64,000 nucleotides of DNA from Porticoccus sp002390525. Its GTDB lineage: Bacteria > Pseudomonadota > Gammaproteobacteria > Pseudomonadales > Porticoccaceae. Position 1 is the first letter of the stretch, and every line of letters begins with the position of its first letter. Under the pieces are notes generated by a model. That model saw only the letters and a program-made list of their open reading frames with translations. It made no database searches and was not told the DNA's origin. Positions 1-9,019 of this stretch are shown in pieces. Made by a program: the position numbers and the translations under genes. The stretch lies in contig OX044352.1 of the NCBI GenBank assembly GCA_943846655.1, positions 1,116,001 through 1,180,000 of the forward strand. Direction: 5' to 3'.

Positions 1-1389
1 ATTGTTGCTTATCAACCTAACGCGAAAATTTCTACCTTTTAGCTTACCTGTTGACAGCTTTGTTAGCGCTATAGGGTAAACATCAAATTTAATAGCGACA
101 TAAGACCAGTTGTCTTTAATATTAATGTCTCCAATTTTAGTAGCTTTGATTGTTCCATCGCTTGTGAGGGCCCCAACAATATCTCCAGCACGTAGTTTTT
201 GTTTTTTCCCACCATCGATTTGAATAGTTTTCATTTGAGGCTGAAATGGTGCATCCAAAAGAACACTAATCGATGGTAATTCTTTTGGAATTATTACTTG
301 GTCGAAATGCTTCTCGAGAAGAGTAATTTTATGGCCCTCTCTTTCTGTATACAGAGTATAGATATTTCCACTAGATCCAGCACGACCAGTTCTTCCTATG
401 CGATGAATATGAGAATTAACATCTCTTGCAAGCTTGTAGTTAAAGACTGCGGATAAGGATGAAACATCAATACCCCTTGCTGCTAAATCGGTTGCTACTA
501 GAATAGATAAACTTTTATTAGAAAAACATAGTAACGTCTGGTCTCTATCTTTTTGATCAAGATCTCCATGTAAAGGTGAGGCGCTAAGGCCTAAGTCAAT
601 AAGATTATTAGCTACAGCTTGAACTTCTTTTTTTGTTTCACAAAAAACAATTGTTGATTTTGGTAAGTAACAAAACAGAATTAATTTTAAAGCATTAAAC
701 CTACTTGTTTCATTCTTAATTAGATAGAAATTTTGATTTACTCCTTGTTCTTCAATGACAGAAGCAGCTTTAATAATTTTTGGCTTCCTCATAATTTTAG
801 TGGCTATGGATGAAATGTTAGCATCAAAAGTTGCACTAAAGAGCAAGGTTTGACGATCTGAAGGTAAATATTCAATGATAGCATCAAGTGAGGTTTGAAA
901 ACCCATATCTAGCATACGATCAGCCTCATCGAGAACGAGTGTATCAATACTATCAAATGATAAATTATTTTTATCTAGGTGATCCAAAATTCGACCAGGT
1001 GTCCCTACTATTATATGCGCTCCGTGTGCGAGTGATCCTTTTTGTGGACCAAATGCAGAGCCTCCACATAATGTGAGAACTTTGACATTATGTATCATGC
1101 ATCCTAGCTTACGTATTTCGCCAGCAACCTGATCGGCTAGCTCTCTTGTTGGGCATAAAACTAGTGCTTGGATTTTAAATTTTGCAGCATCAAGTTTGTT
1201 TAAAATACCCAAAGAAAAAGCGGCTGTTTTACCAGAGCCAGTCACTCCTTGTCCAATTACATCGTATCCCTTTAGAATTTCAGGTAGTGTTTCTGCCTGT
1301 ATAGATGTTAACTTGTCATAACCCAGTGATAAGGTACTTTTAATTAGATTGCTATTTAAAGCAAGAGTTGAAAATTGAGTGTACTTCAA
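1..1389 (-). CDS. dbpA: ATP-dependent RNA helicase DbpA (partial, lacks the last residues)
   Basis: DEAD-box helicase that in the DbpA family acts on 23S rRNA hairpin 92 during 50S assembly. About 463 residues are visible and the frame is still open at base 1. The last residues read GRNFRVRLISNN, the usual DbpA end, so only a few residues should be missing. Seen: Q motif (TSIQ, ~28-31), Walker A GSGKT (51-55), DEAD (~153), SAT motif, HRIGRTGRAG (~330) and a C-terminal RNA-binding domain. An in-frame TAA lies just upstream and no ATG is available, so I chose the TTG at 1389, which gives an N-terminus beginning MKYTQFSTLALN. The start is uncertain because there is no strong ribosome-binding site. 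Confidence 0.93.
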   Translation of the reverse strand, partial: MKYTQFSTLALNSNLIKSTLSLGYDKLTSIQAETLPEILKGYDVIGQGVTGSGKTAAFSLGILNKLDAAKFKIQALVLCPTRELADQVAGEIRKLGCMIHNVKVLTLCGGSAFGPQKGSLAHGAHIIVGTPGRILDHLDKNNLSFDSIDTLVLDEADRMLDMGFQTSLDAIIEYLPSDRQTLLFSATFDANISSIATKIMRKPKIIKAASVIEEQGVNQNFYLIKNETSRFNALKLILFCYLPKSTIVFCETKKEVQAVANNLIDLGLSASPLHGDLDQKDRDQTLLCFSNKSLSILVATDLAARGIDVSSLSAVFNYKLARDVNSHIHRIGRTGRAGSSGNIYTLYTEREGHKITLLEKHFDQVIIPKELPSISVLLDAPFQPQMKTIQIDGGKKQKLRAGDIVGALTSDGTIKATKIGDINIKDNWSYVAIKFDVYPIALTKLSTGKLKGRNFRVRLISNN

Positions 1390-1440
1390 ATGCTCTGCTC
1401 TACTTTATAGGTTATTTACGAGAACAAGTTAGGCGTTGCA

Positions 1441-1477
1441 AAAAAAATCCCAACTAGTATAAAAGTTGGGATTTAAA
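1441..1477 (-). terminator. Rho-independent terminator of the small lipoprotein gene
   Basis: An 11-bp perfect stem (1445-1455 with 1464-1474, core ATCCCAACT/AGTTGGGAT) has an 8-base loop. Read on the minus strand it is followed by a run of seven T. It lies about 25 bases after the stop of the 1503-1868 gene and just upstream of dbpA, separating the two transcripts. Confidence 0.8.
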
Positions 1478-1502
1478 AAATTCTTTTTTTATAAAATGAC
1501 TG

Positions 1503-1868
1503 CTATTCTTCTTGAGAAAGCAACCACATGGTATGTTCAACGCTTCCTTCCTCAATACCTTCAGGGATTTCACGTAACTTTGGATTTTCTTTTGCAGTAG
1601 CGAGATCTCTATTTTTAACAACCTCTCCTTTCTCATTTACATACTCGCCTGGCTTCAAGTTTTTCGAAATAGCAAAAGCTGGAGCTGGAGCAGTAGACGG
1701 ATCTGATGAGCTACCAAATTTTTCTGTATTGAATTTATCAATATTACTATTTCCAGTAGATGATTCAGTCGCCTCTGGAGCAGGAGCCTCAGCTTCTTCT
1801 GATTTATCGGCACATGCTACTAGCCCTAATACTAGTAAAGATACACCAAGTAATTTAACAATATTCAT
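1503..1868 (-). CDS. Small putative lipoprotein of unknown function
   Basis: 121 residues. The N-terminus is a lipoprotein signal peptide: MNIVKLLGV, a hydrophobic core, then lipobox LVACA with Cys19 as the predicted lipidation site. The mature part starts with a low-complexity linker rich in Ala, Glu, Pro and Ser (~20-60), followed by a short more conserved-looking region with LKPGEYVNEKGEVVKNRDLA and an acidic C-terminus. I recognise no enzyme motif. A ribosome-binding-site-like AAGGGGAATGAG precedes the ATG, and a good terminator follows the stop, so it is probably an independent real gene. Function unknown. Confidence 0.75.
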   Translation of the reverse strand: MNIVKLLGVSLLVLGLVACADKSEEAEAPAPEATESSTGNSNIDKFNTEKFGSSSDPSTAPAPAFAISKNLKPGEYVNEKGEVVKNRDLATAKENPKLREIPEGIEEGSVEHTMWLLSQEE

Positions 1869-2247
1869 TCTCTCATTCCCCTTTAAAAATTATATTTAAA
1901 ACTTATATTCAGCATTCAGAAAAAAAGTGCTGAATCGCCAATATTTTTTTAATTTCAATAACAAAAAGTCAATTATGAAATTTATATATGACTATTACCG
2001 AAAATCGATTTTAATGACCTTTGTCTAACAAATCTATAGATATATGATGCCTTTATCAATTTTTTTTAAGGAATTATAATTTTTAATAAATTATATCATT
2101 AAAATCAATTATTTATAAAAAGAATAGTCTTGATTTAATTTGCATTTAGTCTGATAAAAAATCTTAATATACAATTATACATGTAATGCAATTCTTTAAT
2201 CACCTATATATCTTGTTTTATGATCAACTTTTGAGCTGGAATATTTA
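1869..2247. other. AT-rich intergenic region with one inverted repeat
   Basis: 379 bases between the lipoprotein gene and the msrA stop. The only structure I see is an inverted repeat, ATTCAGCA (1907-1914) and TGCTGAAT (1928-1935), with a 13-base loop. It lies in the leader of the lipoprotein gene about 40 bases before its start. It could be a regulatory hairpin or chance. No gene remnant was recognised in the rest. Confidence 0.4.
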
Positions 2248-2913
2248 TCAAATTTTATTGGGTAAGCTATGGGTATATTTGATTCCTGTACCACCCAAAC
2301 CACAGTAGCCATTTGGATTTTTGGCTAAGTATTGTTGATGGTAGTCTTCAGCATAAAAAAATTCTTTGTTAACACATACTTCAGTAGTTATTTCTCCGTA
2401 ACCATATGTTTTTAATTGCTCTTGATAGAGATTTTTTGAAAATAACGCGTCATTAAGTTGTTTTTTATTATAACAGTAAATCGCAGAACGATATTGTGTG
2501 CCTGAATCATTGCCCTGCCTCATGCCTTGTGTTGGATCATGTGATTCCCAAAATATTGAAAGTAAGTGTTTCAATGTTATTTTTTTTGAATTGTATATAA
2601 CTTTCACGACCTCAGAGTGCCCAGTTAATCCAGAGCAAACCTCATCATAGGTTGGATTTTGCGTATAACCACCTGAATAACCAACTGCAGTAGTGTACAC
2701 ACCATCCTGATTCCAGAATTTTTTTTCAGCACCCCAAAAGCAACCAAGGCCTAGAGAAATATCCTCGAGAGAATCTTGAAAAGGGCCTGTTATCGCTCGT
2801 TTATGGACATAATGCGCATTTGTTACCGCCTGTTTTTCTTGTCTTCCTTTTAATGCCTTATTTTGGGCAATAATTTGGTTTTTAAATGAAGTTTCTATCA
2901 TTTTTTTCTCCAT
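2248..2913 (-). CDS. msrA: Peptide-methionine (S)-S-oxide reductase MsrA
   Basis: Reduces methionine-S-sulfoxide in proteins and free methionine, repairing oxidative damage. The hallmark GCFWGAEK places the catalytic Cys at residue 58. TGHSEVV, GTQYRSAIY and the C-terminal GYCGLGGTG, with a resolving Cys near 206, are all present. Length 221 residues is close to the long E. coli-type enzyme, which has a ~40-residue N-terminal extension before the core. It is transcribed divergently from the glutathione transferase gene across an 83-base gap, which suggests a shared oxidative-stress regulatory region. No msrB is in the window. Confidence 0.95.
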   Translation of the reverse strand: MEKKMIETSFKNQIIAQNKALKGRQEKQAVTNAHYVHKRAITGPFQDSLEDISLGLGCFWGAEKKFWNQDGVYTTAVGYSGGYTQNPTYDEVCSGLTGHSEVVKVIYNSKKITLKHLLSIFWESHDPTQGMRQGNDSGTQYRSAIYCYNKKQLNDALFSKNLYQEQLKTYGYGEITTEVCVNKEFFYAEDYHQQYLAKNPNGYCGLGGTGIKYTHSLPNKI

Positions 2914-2996
2914 GAGACTTTAAATTTTTTCTTAAGGGATATTAGTTTTATGTGTTATACTAGCAACTATGATTCTGATATAAAATTACGGTCTAA

Positions 2997-3671
2997 ATGA
3001 TGATTGAACTTTTCACTTCAGCAACGCCAAATGGTCACAAGATTAGCATAGCTTTAGAAGAGCTTGGTCTTATTTATACTGTAAATGAATTAAATCTCGG
3101 CGCAAATGATCAAAAAAAAAATAATTACCTAAAGCTTAATCCCAATGGGAAAATACCTGTTATTATTGATCATGATAATAATGATTTTGTTGTATTCGAG
3201 TCTGGAGCTATTCTTATATATTTAGCTGAAAAAACAGGCAAACTTTTACCTCTGAATGAATATGATCGATCAATAGCTATACAATGGCTGATGTTCCAGA
3301 TGGGTGGAATAGGCCCAATGATGGGTCAAGCTAATGTTTTTTATCGTTATTGGCATGAAGAATATCAGCCTGCTATCGACCGCTATCAAAATGAAGTCAA
3401 GAGATTATTTGGTGTTATGGATGTCCACTTAAATGGCAGAACCTATCTCTCAAGTGAGCTAAGTATTGCAGATATTGCATGTTGGCCATGGGTGAAACTA
3501 CATAAATGGTCTGGCGTAGGTCTGGGTGATTTTCCTAACTTGTCATCTTGGTTAAATATTTTGGGGGAACGCCCATCTTTCATTAAAGGAATAAACACTC
3601 CCGCATTAATTTTAAAAGACTCTAAGAAAGATGAATTTGTTGTGGGAGCGAGAAACATGCTAACAAAGTAA
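2997..3671 (+). CDS. Glutathione S-transferase family protein (YfcG/Nu-class-like)
   Basis: 224 residues. An N-terminal thioredoxin-fold domain begins MMIELFTSATPNGHKIS and contains LNPNGKIPVI and ESGAILIYLAE, the glutathione-binding cis-Pro loop and ES motif. The C-terminal helical domain carries QWLMFQMGGIGPMMGQ and LSIADIACWPW. The TPNGHK start and QMGG.GPM segment resemble E. coli YfcG/YghU, which act as disulfide-bond reductases rather than classical conjugating transferases. The substrate is unknown. A second ATG follows immediately (codon 2), so the exact start is ambiguous by one residue. The gene converges on metZ with an 18-base gap. Confidence 0.88.
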   Translation: MMIELFTSATPNGHKISIALEELGLIYTVNELNLGANDQKKNNYLKLNPNGKIPVIIDHDNNDFVVFESGAILIYLAEKTGKLLPLNEYDRSIAIQWLMFQMGGIGPMMGQANVFYRYWHEEYQPAIDRYQNEVKRLFGVMDVHLNGRTYLSSELSIADIACWPWVKLHKWSGVGLGDFPNLSSWLNILGERPSFIKGINTPALILKDSKKDEFVVGARNMLTK

Positions 3672-3689
3672 TATGAACCTATTTTTACT

Positions 3690-4901
3690 CTAAAGAACTT
3701 CAAGGCCATTTAAAATATCGTTCTTGATATCACCTACATCTTCTAACCCAACCGCTATACGAATCAGATTTTCTGTAATTCCTGCTTCGATTTTTTGTTT
3801 TTCTGTAAGCCTACCGTGTGTAGTCGTGGCTGGATGAATTATTGTTGTTTTCGTATCACCTAAATTTGCGGTTAGCGAAATCAGCTTTGTTCCATCAATA
3901 ACCTTCCATGCCTCTTTTCTAGAACCTTTGACTGTGAAAGACAGCACACCTCCAAAAGCTAGTTGTTGTTTAGATGCCAATGTATGCCCAGGGTGACTCT
4001 CAAGCCCCGTATAAAAAACCTTAGTAACCTGAGGTTGCTTCTCCAGCCATAACGCTAAATCAAGAGCACTACTAGAATGAGCCAGCATCCGAATCCTCAG
4101 GGTTTCTAGGCCTTTTAAAAATATCCATGCATTAAATGGACTCATTGTAGGCCCAGCTGTTCGAACAAAGCCTAAGATTTCACTTATCACAGTTTCTTTT
4201 CCAGCCACAATGCCACCAAGACATCTACCCTGCCCATCTAAATATTTAGTCGCAGAATGTATGATTAGGTCTGCACCAAGCTTAAGGGGCTGTTGTAACG
4301 CAGGCGTACAAAAACAATTGTCTACAATCATCATTGCGTTATTATCTTTAGCTATTTTTGATATAGATTTAATATCTGCAACATCACACAATGGATTTGA
4401 TGGGGTCTCTAAGTACAAAATTTTTGTTTCGGGCCTAATAGCAGCCTTCCAGCTTTCTTCATCAATTAGTGGCACAAAGGTCGTTTCTATATTGAACTTC
4501 AAAAGGTATTTTTCTAAGAGAACAGTTGTTGCTCCAAATACACTTCGAGAGCAGATAATATGATCCCCTGATTTTAAAAGAGCCATACATGTGCTTAATA
4601 TAGCAGCCATGCCAGATGAGGTAGCGACAGCTTTCTCTGCTCCCTCGAGAGCTGCAATTCTTTCTTCTAGTATGTTTACCGTCGGATTTGTATATCTAGA
4701 ATAGACATTTCCCTCCTGTTCACCAGAAAACTTTGAAGCAGCCTCAGAAGCACTTTCAAAAACAAAACTAGATGTCAGAAATAAGGGTTCTGAATGCTCC
4801 CCTTCATGAGTTCTATTGTGCCCAGCCCTAACTGATAAAGTTTCAAACTTAAGGTCCATAAAAGAGTTGCTCAAATCGTCTTTGTCCATTTTTTCACTCA
4901 A
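3690..4901 (-). CDS. metZ: O-succinylhomoserine sulfhydrylase MetZ
   Basis: PLP enzyme of the Cys/Met metabolism family making homocysteine directly from O-succinylhomoserine and sulfide. 403 residues. Seen: SRYTNPTV, the PLP-phosphate loop around ATSSGMAAI, IVDNCFCTPALQQP and the PLP-lysine motif SATKYLDGQGR (Lys ~219). The call of MetZ rather than MetB or MetC rests on its position immediately downstream of purF, the conserved cvpA-purF-metZ order of Pseudomonas and relatives, and on overall resemblance; substrate specificity is therefore partly inferred. The N-terminus may begin at Met15 (MDLKFETLSVRAG), which fits family length better. Confidence 0.9.
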   Translation of the reverse strand: MSEKMDKDDLSNSFMDLKFETLSVRAGHNRTHEGEHSEPLFLTSSFVFESASEAASKFSGEQEGNVYSRYTNPTVNILEERIAALEGAEKAVATSSGMAAILSTCMALLKSGDHIICSRSVFGATTVLLEKYLLKFNIETTFVPLIDEESWKAAIRPETKILYLETPSNPLCDVADIKSISKIAKDNNAMMIVDNCFCTPALQQPLKLGADLIIHSATKYLDGQGRCLGGIVAGKETVISEILGFVRTAGPTMSPFNAWIFLKGLETLRIRMLAHSSSALDLALWLEKQPQVTKVFYTGLESHPGHTLASKQQLAFGGVLSFTVKGSRKEAWKVIDGTKLISLTANLGDTKTTIIHPATTTHGRLTEKQKIEAGITENLIRIAVGLEDVGDIKNDILNGLEVL

Positions 4902-4948
4902 TTATTGTAGTGATAATAGTTTTTATAATTGTTATTTTAATAAAAATT

Positions 4949-6481
4949 TTACTCTGTATCTATGTCTGAATTATGTAAGCCCACTGATTGGTTAACTCCT
5001 GTGCTTTCATTAGCCAATAAAGTTTTTGAACAATCGTTTCTATCAATATCTAGCTTCTTGAGGTACTTGTCACTAATATCACCAGTAACATAGTGCCCAT
5101 CAAAGACTGCGCAATCGAAGCTTTCGATATTTGGATTACCTTCCTTCACACTATCAACCAGTTCGCTTAAGTCCTGATAGATCAAAAAATCTGCGCCAAT
5201 AAGATCTGCGATTTCACTTTCTGTTTTATCATGAGCGATAAGCTCATCTACTGAAGGCATATCAATTCCATACACATTAGGATGCCTTACAGGCGGAGCT
5301 GATGATGCTATAAAAACTTTGTTTGCCCCAGCATCTCTTGCCATTTCAATAATTTCTCTTGATGTTGTGCCTCTGACAATCGAATCATCTACTAAGAGAA
5401 CATTTTTGCCTTTTAATTCAGCCTTAACTGGATTTAATTTTTGACGTACAGATTTTTTTCTTTCCTTCTGACCAGGCATAATAAAGGTACGGCCGATATA
5501 TCTATTTTTCATAAAACCTTCACGAAACTTTATACCCAGCTCTTCAGCGATTGCTTGTGCAGATACTCTGCTTGTATCGGGTATTGGTATTATTACGTCA
5601 ATCTCTTTACATACAGGTAAGCCTTTAATTTTTTTGGCAAGTTTTTTCCCCATTCTTAATCGAGCTGAATATACTGAAACTCCATCAATAACAGCATCGG
5701 GCCTAGAGAAATAAACATACTCAAATATACAAGGATGAAGCTTAGGGTTACTTGCACATTGTTTTAAATGAAGCTTGCCTTTTTGATCGACGTATAGGGC
5801 TTCTCCGGGCTTTAAATCTCTAACTACCTCATATCCTAAAACATCCATTGCTACTGTCTCAGAAGCAACTATATACTCGGTACCACTACCTGTCTCACGC
5901 CGCCCATATATTAAGGGTCTGATACCATAGGGATCTCTAAAAGCTATCATGCCGTAATTAGCTATCATACCTACTACTGCGTATGCTCCTTTACATCTTT
6001 TGTGAACTTTACTGACTGATTCAAAAATATCATCCGGTGAAGGTTGAATTTTTCCCTGTGAAAGTAATTCATGAGCAAAAACATTAAGCAATGCCTCTGA
6101 GTCTGAGTCTGTATTTATATGTCGAAGATCAGAATTGAATAGCAAAGTCATCAATTCTTCGGTATTTGTTAAATTACCATTATGGGCCATACAGATTCCA
6201 TATGGCGAATTAACATAGAAAGGCTGTGCGAGAGCAGGACTTGAGCTACCAGCTGTGGGATATCGTACGTGGCCTATACCCATATTTCCTTTGAGTTGAG
6301 TCATATGACGAGTATTAAAAACATCCTTAACTAGACCAGTACTCTTTCTTTGATTAAAGCGGCCATTGTGACAGGTCATCATACCTGCTGCATCTTGGCC
6401 TCTATGTTGTAACATTGTTAAGGCATCATATAGATCTAGCTTAATGTCTTTTTTACTAAAAATACCTACTATTCCACACAT
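4949..6481 (-). CDS. purF: Amidophosphoribosyltransferase PurF
   Basis: First committed step of de novo purine synthesis: PRPP plus glutamine gives phosphoribosylamine. 510 residues, the usual size. The N-terminus MCGIVGIF exposes Cys2 as the glutaminase nucleophile after Met removal, followed by LQHRGQDAAG and GHVRYPTAG. The C-terminal phosphoribosyltransferase domain has the PRPP loop VLLVDDSIVRGTTS. It follows cvpA after 45 bases and precedes metZ, so it is probably in the same transcript. Confidence 0.97.
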   Translation of the reverse strand: MCGIVGIFSKKDIKLDLYDALTMLQHRGQDAAGMMTCHNGRFNQRKSTGLVKDVFNTRHMTQLKGNMGIGHVRYPTAGSSSPALAQPFYVNSPYGICMAHNGNLTNTEELMTLLFNSDLRHINTDSDSEALLNVFAHELLSQGKIQPSPDDIFESVSKVHKRCKGAYAVVGMIANYGMIAFRDPYGIRPLIYGRRETGSGTEYIVASETVAMDVLGYEVVRDLKPGEALYVDQKGKLHLKQCASNPKLHPCIFEYVYFSRPDAVIDGVSVYSARLRMGKKLAKKIKGLPVCKEIDVIIPIPDTSRVSAQAIAEELGIKFREGFMKNRYIGRTFIMPGQKERKKSVRQKLNPVKAELKGKNVLLVDDSIVRGTTSREIIEMARDAGANKVFIASSAPPVRHPNVYGIDMPSVDELIAHDKTESEIADLIGADFLIYQDLSELVDSVKEGNPNIESFDCAVFDGHYVTGDISDKYLKKLDIDRNDCSKTLLANESTGVNQSVGLHNSDIDTE

Positions 6482-6526
6482 TTATTTATTTGCCTTTTAG
6501 TTATTAACAACTTTGATATAGTTAAC

Positions 6527-7021
6527 TTAAAATAAGTTCTTCAAAAAAATTAATATGGCCGTTCCTGTATCTTGTGCCCATCCTTGAAACGGTTGAAAAT
6601 ACGGTATTAACGTTGACTCAATCCACCACTCTGTGTGAGCAGCTGGAAATATTTTCGGAATTACAGTTAAAAAAACCATGGTAATAATTAAGGCTCGCAC
6701 AATACCAAAGATTATACCCAACAATCTATCTGTGCCAGTTAAACTTGAGGCCTTTACAAATTTGCCAAAAAAATAATTGAATATAGCCCCTAAAAAAAGG
6801 CATAACAAAAAGATTGATACCCATGCTATGAGTGCTCTAAGAGACTGATCCTCAATAATATTTATGAGTAGAACCTCAATCTGATCATGAAACATAGACG
6901 CAATCAAGGCTGACAACAACCATACTAACAACGAAAGAGATTCTTTGGCTGCACCTCTTATTGCACTTATAAGCGTAGAGATACTCAAAAGTCCGATGAT
7001 CGACCAGTCAATAGAATTCAT
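6527..7021 (-). CDS. cvpA: CvpA family inner-membrane protein
   Basis: 164 residues with about four hydrophobic membrane segments (roughly 5-22, 27-45, 62-88, 103-122). The start MNSIDWSIIGLLSISTLI and the following RGAAKESLSLLVWL are typical of CvpA. In E. coli the protein is needed for colicin V export and is linked to envelope homeostasis; its molecular activity is not settled. It sits between dedD and purF as in many gammaproteobacteria. Confidence 0.93.
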   Translation of the reverse strand: MNSIDWSIIGLLSISTLISAIRGAAKESLSLLVWLLSALIASMFHDQIEVLLINIIEDQSLRALIAWVSIFLLCLFLGAIFNYFFGKFVKASSLTGTDRLLGIIFGIVRALIITMVFLTVIPKIFPAAHTEWWIESTLIPYFQPFQGWAQDTGTAILIFLKNLF

Positions 7022-7098
7022 AACCCAAATACCAAGTTGATTTAATAATAAAAAACTAGCTCAAATTAAATAAATTGTAACAGAGGCATCTCATTAGA

Positions 7099-7623
7099 TC
7101 AGGGCTTAAATTTAATTAATTGTGAGTCTAGGCCATATTTTTCACTTAAGCTTTCTTTTTCTTTTAATATTTTATCTTTAGCAATTTTTGGACCGATATA
7201 AATATGGCTTACCACGACTCCACTGACAGCTGACTCTTTTATGAAGGCACTATATCCATTGGACAGAAGTTTTTTAGATAATTCAGTTGCAGTTTCTTTA
7301 TCTTTGGGCCCATATACTTTCAAAATCCAGGCGATTGGTATGCCTTCAGAGTCCAATGACGGATCAGCGGGTGAAGCACGCTCATCTTTTTCTGCCGTTT
7401 CATTATCTAGGCTAAATGTTTCTTTAACTTGACTTACTTTGGTTTTTTTTGAACTTTCCAAGCCAGAAATAAATGATTCTATATTAGGTGATTGAGGAAT
7501 CATTGAATCATCAATTATTTTCTTTTCCATTTGAATTTCAATACCAAAAAATATAATGACAATACTTAATGCAAGTAATGGAAAAATATTCATTAATCTA
7601 TACTTTGGAAGTTTTAGCATCAT
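7099..7623 (-). CDS. dedD: SPOR-domain protein, DedD-like
   Basis: 174 residues. It has one N-terminal membrane anchor (LLALSIVIIFFGIEI, ~16-31), a charged low-complexity linker, and a C-terminal SPOR domain (~95-174) with the pattern AWILKVYGPKDKETA, LSKKLLSNGYSAFI and VYIGP-like HIYIGPKIAK. SPOR domains bind denuded septal peptidoglycan, and DedD helps cell division in E. coli. The folC-dedD-cvpA-purF order supports the name. Met2 is an equally good start. Confidence 0.87.
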   Translation of the reverse strand: MMLKLPKYRLMNIFPLLALSIVIIFFGIEIQMEKKIIDDSMIPQSPNIESFISGLESSKKTKVSQVKETFSLDNETAEKDERASPADPSLDSEGIPIAWILKVYGPKDKETATELSKKLLSNGYSAFIKESAVSGVVVSHIYIGPKIAKDKILKEKESLSEKYGLDSQLIKFKP

Positions 7624-7651
7624 AAATATATCTCCGTTGAAGCCTATAAAA

Positions 7652-9019
7652 TTAATTTATTTTATTTAACCAATTTAGCGCAGCACCAACAATCAAAAAA
7701 GAACCGAAAATTACTATAGTATCCTCTTTATTGGATAGCTTGAGCGCTAATTTAATTGCATTCTCTACTTTAGGGTGCTCATATTTATCACAACTTCGAA
7801 CTTCTATACTTGAATTTTGAGTATCAGAATCATCATAAATATAGGTATTTCTCGGATATTCAGTTTTACTTAATGTTTCAAATATTGCTGCTATTTTTTT
7901 TGCACTACAAGCTCTTTCGTTATTTGGGGTACTACAAAAATGCCAGCTGCTTGCAATTCCAACCAAGGGTCTCAGAATACCAATTATATCCTTATCTGAC
8001 ATCACTCCTGTAATTGCTATAATTTTATTTTTTAGTTTTAAATCTAATAGGCGTTCTGCTAATAGTGAGGTGGCTTGTGGGTTATGTGCTACGTCAAGAA
8101 TAATATTTATACCTTTAAAGGTGATTTTATGAAAACGGCCGTCAATTTGAGTATTGCTTAATCCTTTATTTAGAACCTCCTTACTGATATTGGGGTTTAT
8201 GATTTTTGAGGCTTTAACTGCGCATGCAATACTAGGGTGAGGAAGATACGTTGACTTTGATATATCAAAGTCATCAAAGCAAAAATCTTTACCATTAAGT
8301 AATAGCTTAACATTAAGGTTTCTAGCTGCTTGAACTAAACCATGAACTGGTTTTGTGTCGCCGTATAACATTACTATTCCAGGTCTTCCAATAGCAGCTT
8401 TTTCTCTAGCTATAGAATCAAGATCGTTACCAAGCCATTGTTGATGATCAAGCGCCACTCCAGTGATGATCGATAATTGAGGATCAATTAAATTAACAGC
8501 ATCCAATCTACCACCTAATCCAACCTCAAGGATTGCGATATCTAGATTAGAATTTGACATTATTAGCAGAGCCGCTAAAGTTGTGAATTCAAAAAAGCTT
8601 AGGCTTATAGATTTTCTAGCTTTATTTATTTCTTCAAAAGCTAAACATATATCTAGATCTGATGAATGCTGACCATTTATAGTTATTCTCTCATTGAACT
8701 TAATGAGATGTGGTGATGTATAGCAACCCACTCTATATCCCGCCTCTCTAAGAATACTGTCAAGAACAGCAACACATGAGCCTTTACCATTTGTACCACC
8801 AATAGTAATCACTTTTGTTGCTATGGGTGACTCTTCAGTATTATTCGCACAATCCTGGTGGTCTAAAGGCCCATCGACTTGATGAACATTGACAGGTAAT
8901 CCTAGCAATTTGGCAACTTTTCTTATTCGATCTAGTCCAAATTCTATCTCAACTGGATGTGATTTTTCTAAATATTTAAGCCACTCAGGGAGAGTTTTTA
9001 ATGGCATCTTTAACGTCAT
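7652..9019 (-). CDS. folC: Bifunctional folylpolyglutamate synthase / dihydrofolate synthase FolC
   Basis: Adds glutamate to dihydropteroate and to folates. 455 residues. P-loop GTNGKGSCVAVL (~93-104), YTSPHLIKFNERI, the Mur-ligase-type central motif EVGLGGRLDAVN and the C-terminal DVAHNP and GVMSDKD motifs are visible. The 5' end overlaps the accD coding region by 35 bases from the first ATG, or 23 bases if Met5 (MPLKTLPEWL, the family-like start) is used, which indicates tight translational coupling to accD. Confidence 0.95.
   Translation of the reverse strand: MTLKMPLKTLPEWLKYLEKSHPVEIEFGLDRIRKVAKLLGLPVNVHQVDGPLDHQDCANNTEESPIATKVITIGGTNGKGSCVAVLDSILREAGYRVGCYTSPHLIKFNERITINGQHSSDLDICLAFEEINKARKSISLSFFEFTTLAALLIMSNSNLDIAILEVGLGGRLDAVNLIDPQLSIITGVALDHQQWLGNDLDSIAREKAAIGRPGIVMLYGDTKPVHGLVQAARNLNVKLLLNGKDFCFDDFDISKSTYLPHPSIACAVKASKIINPNISKEVLNKGLSNTQIDGRFHKITFKGINIILDVAHNPQATSLLAERLLDLKLKNKIIAITGVMSDKDIIGILRPLVGIASSWHFCSTPNNERACSAKKIAAIFETLSKTEYPRNTYIYDDSDTQNSSIEVRSCDKYEHPKVENAIKLALKLSNKEDTIVIFGSFLIVGAALNWLNKIN

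Noticed and set aside
1528..1899. A 123-codon plus-strand frame opposite the small lipoprotein gene
   Set aside because: The minus-strand gene has a proper lipoprotein signal, ribosome-binding site and terminator; the plus frame is its Ser/Pro-rich shadow.
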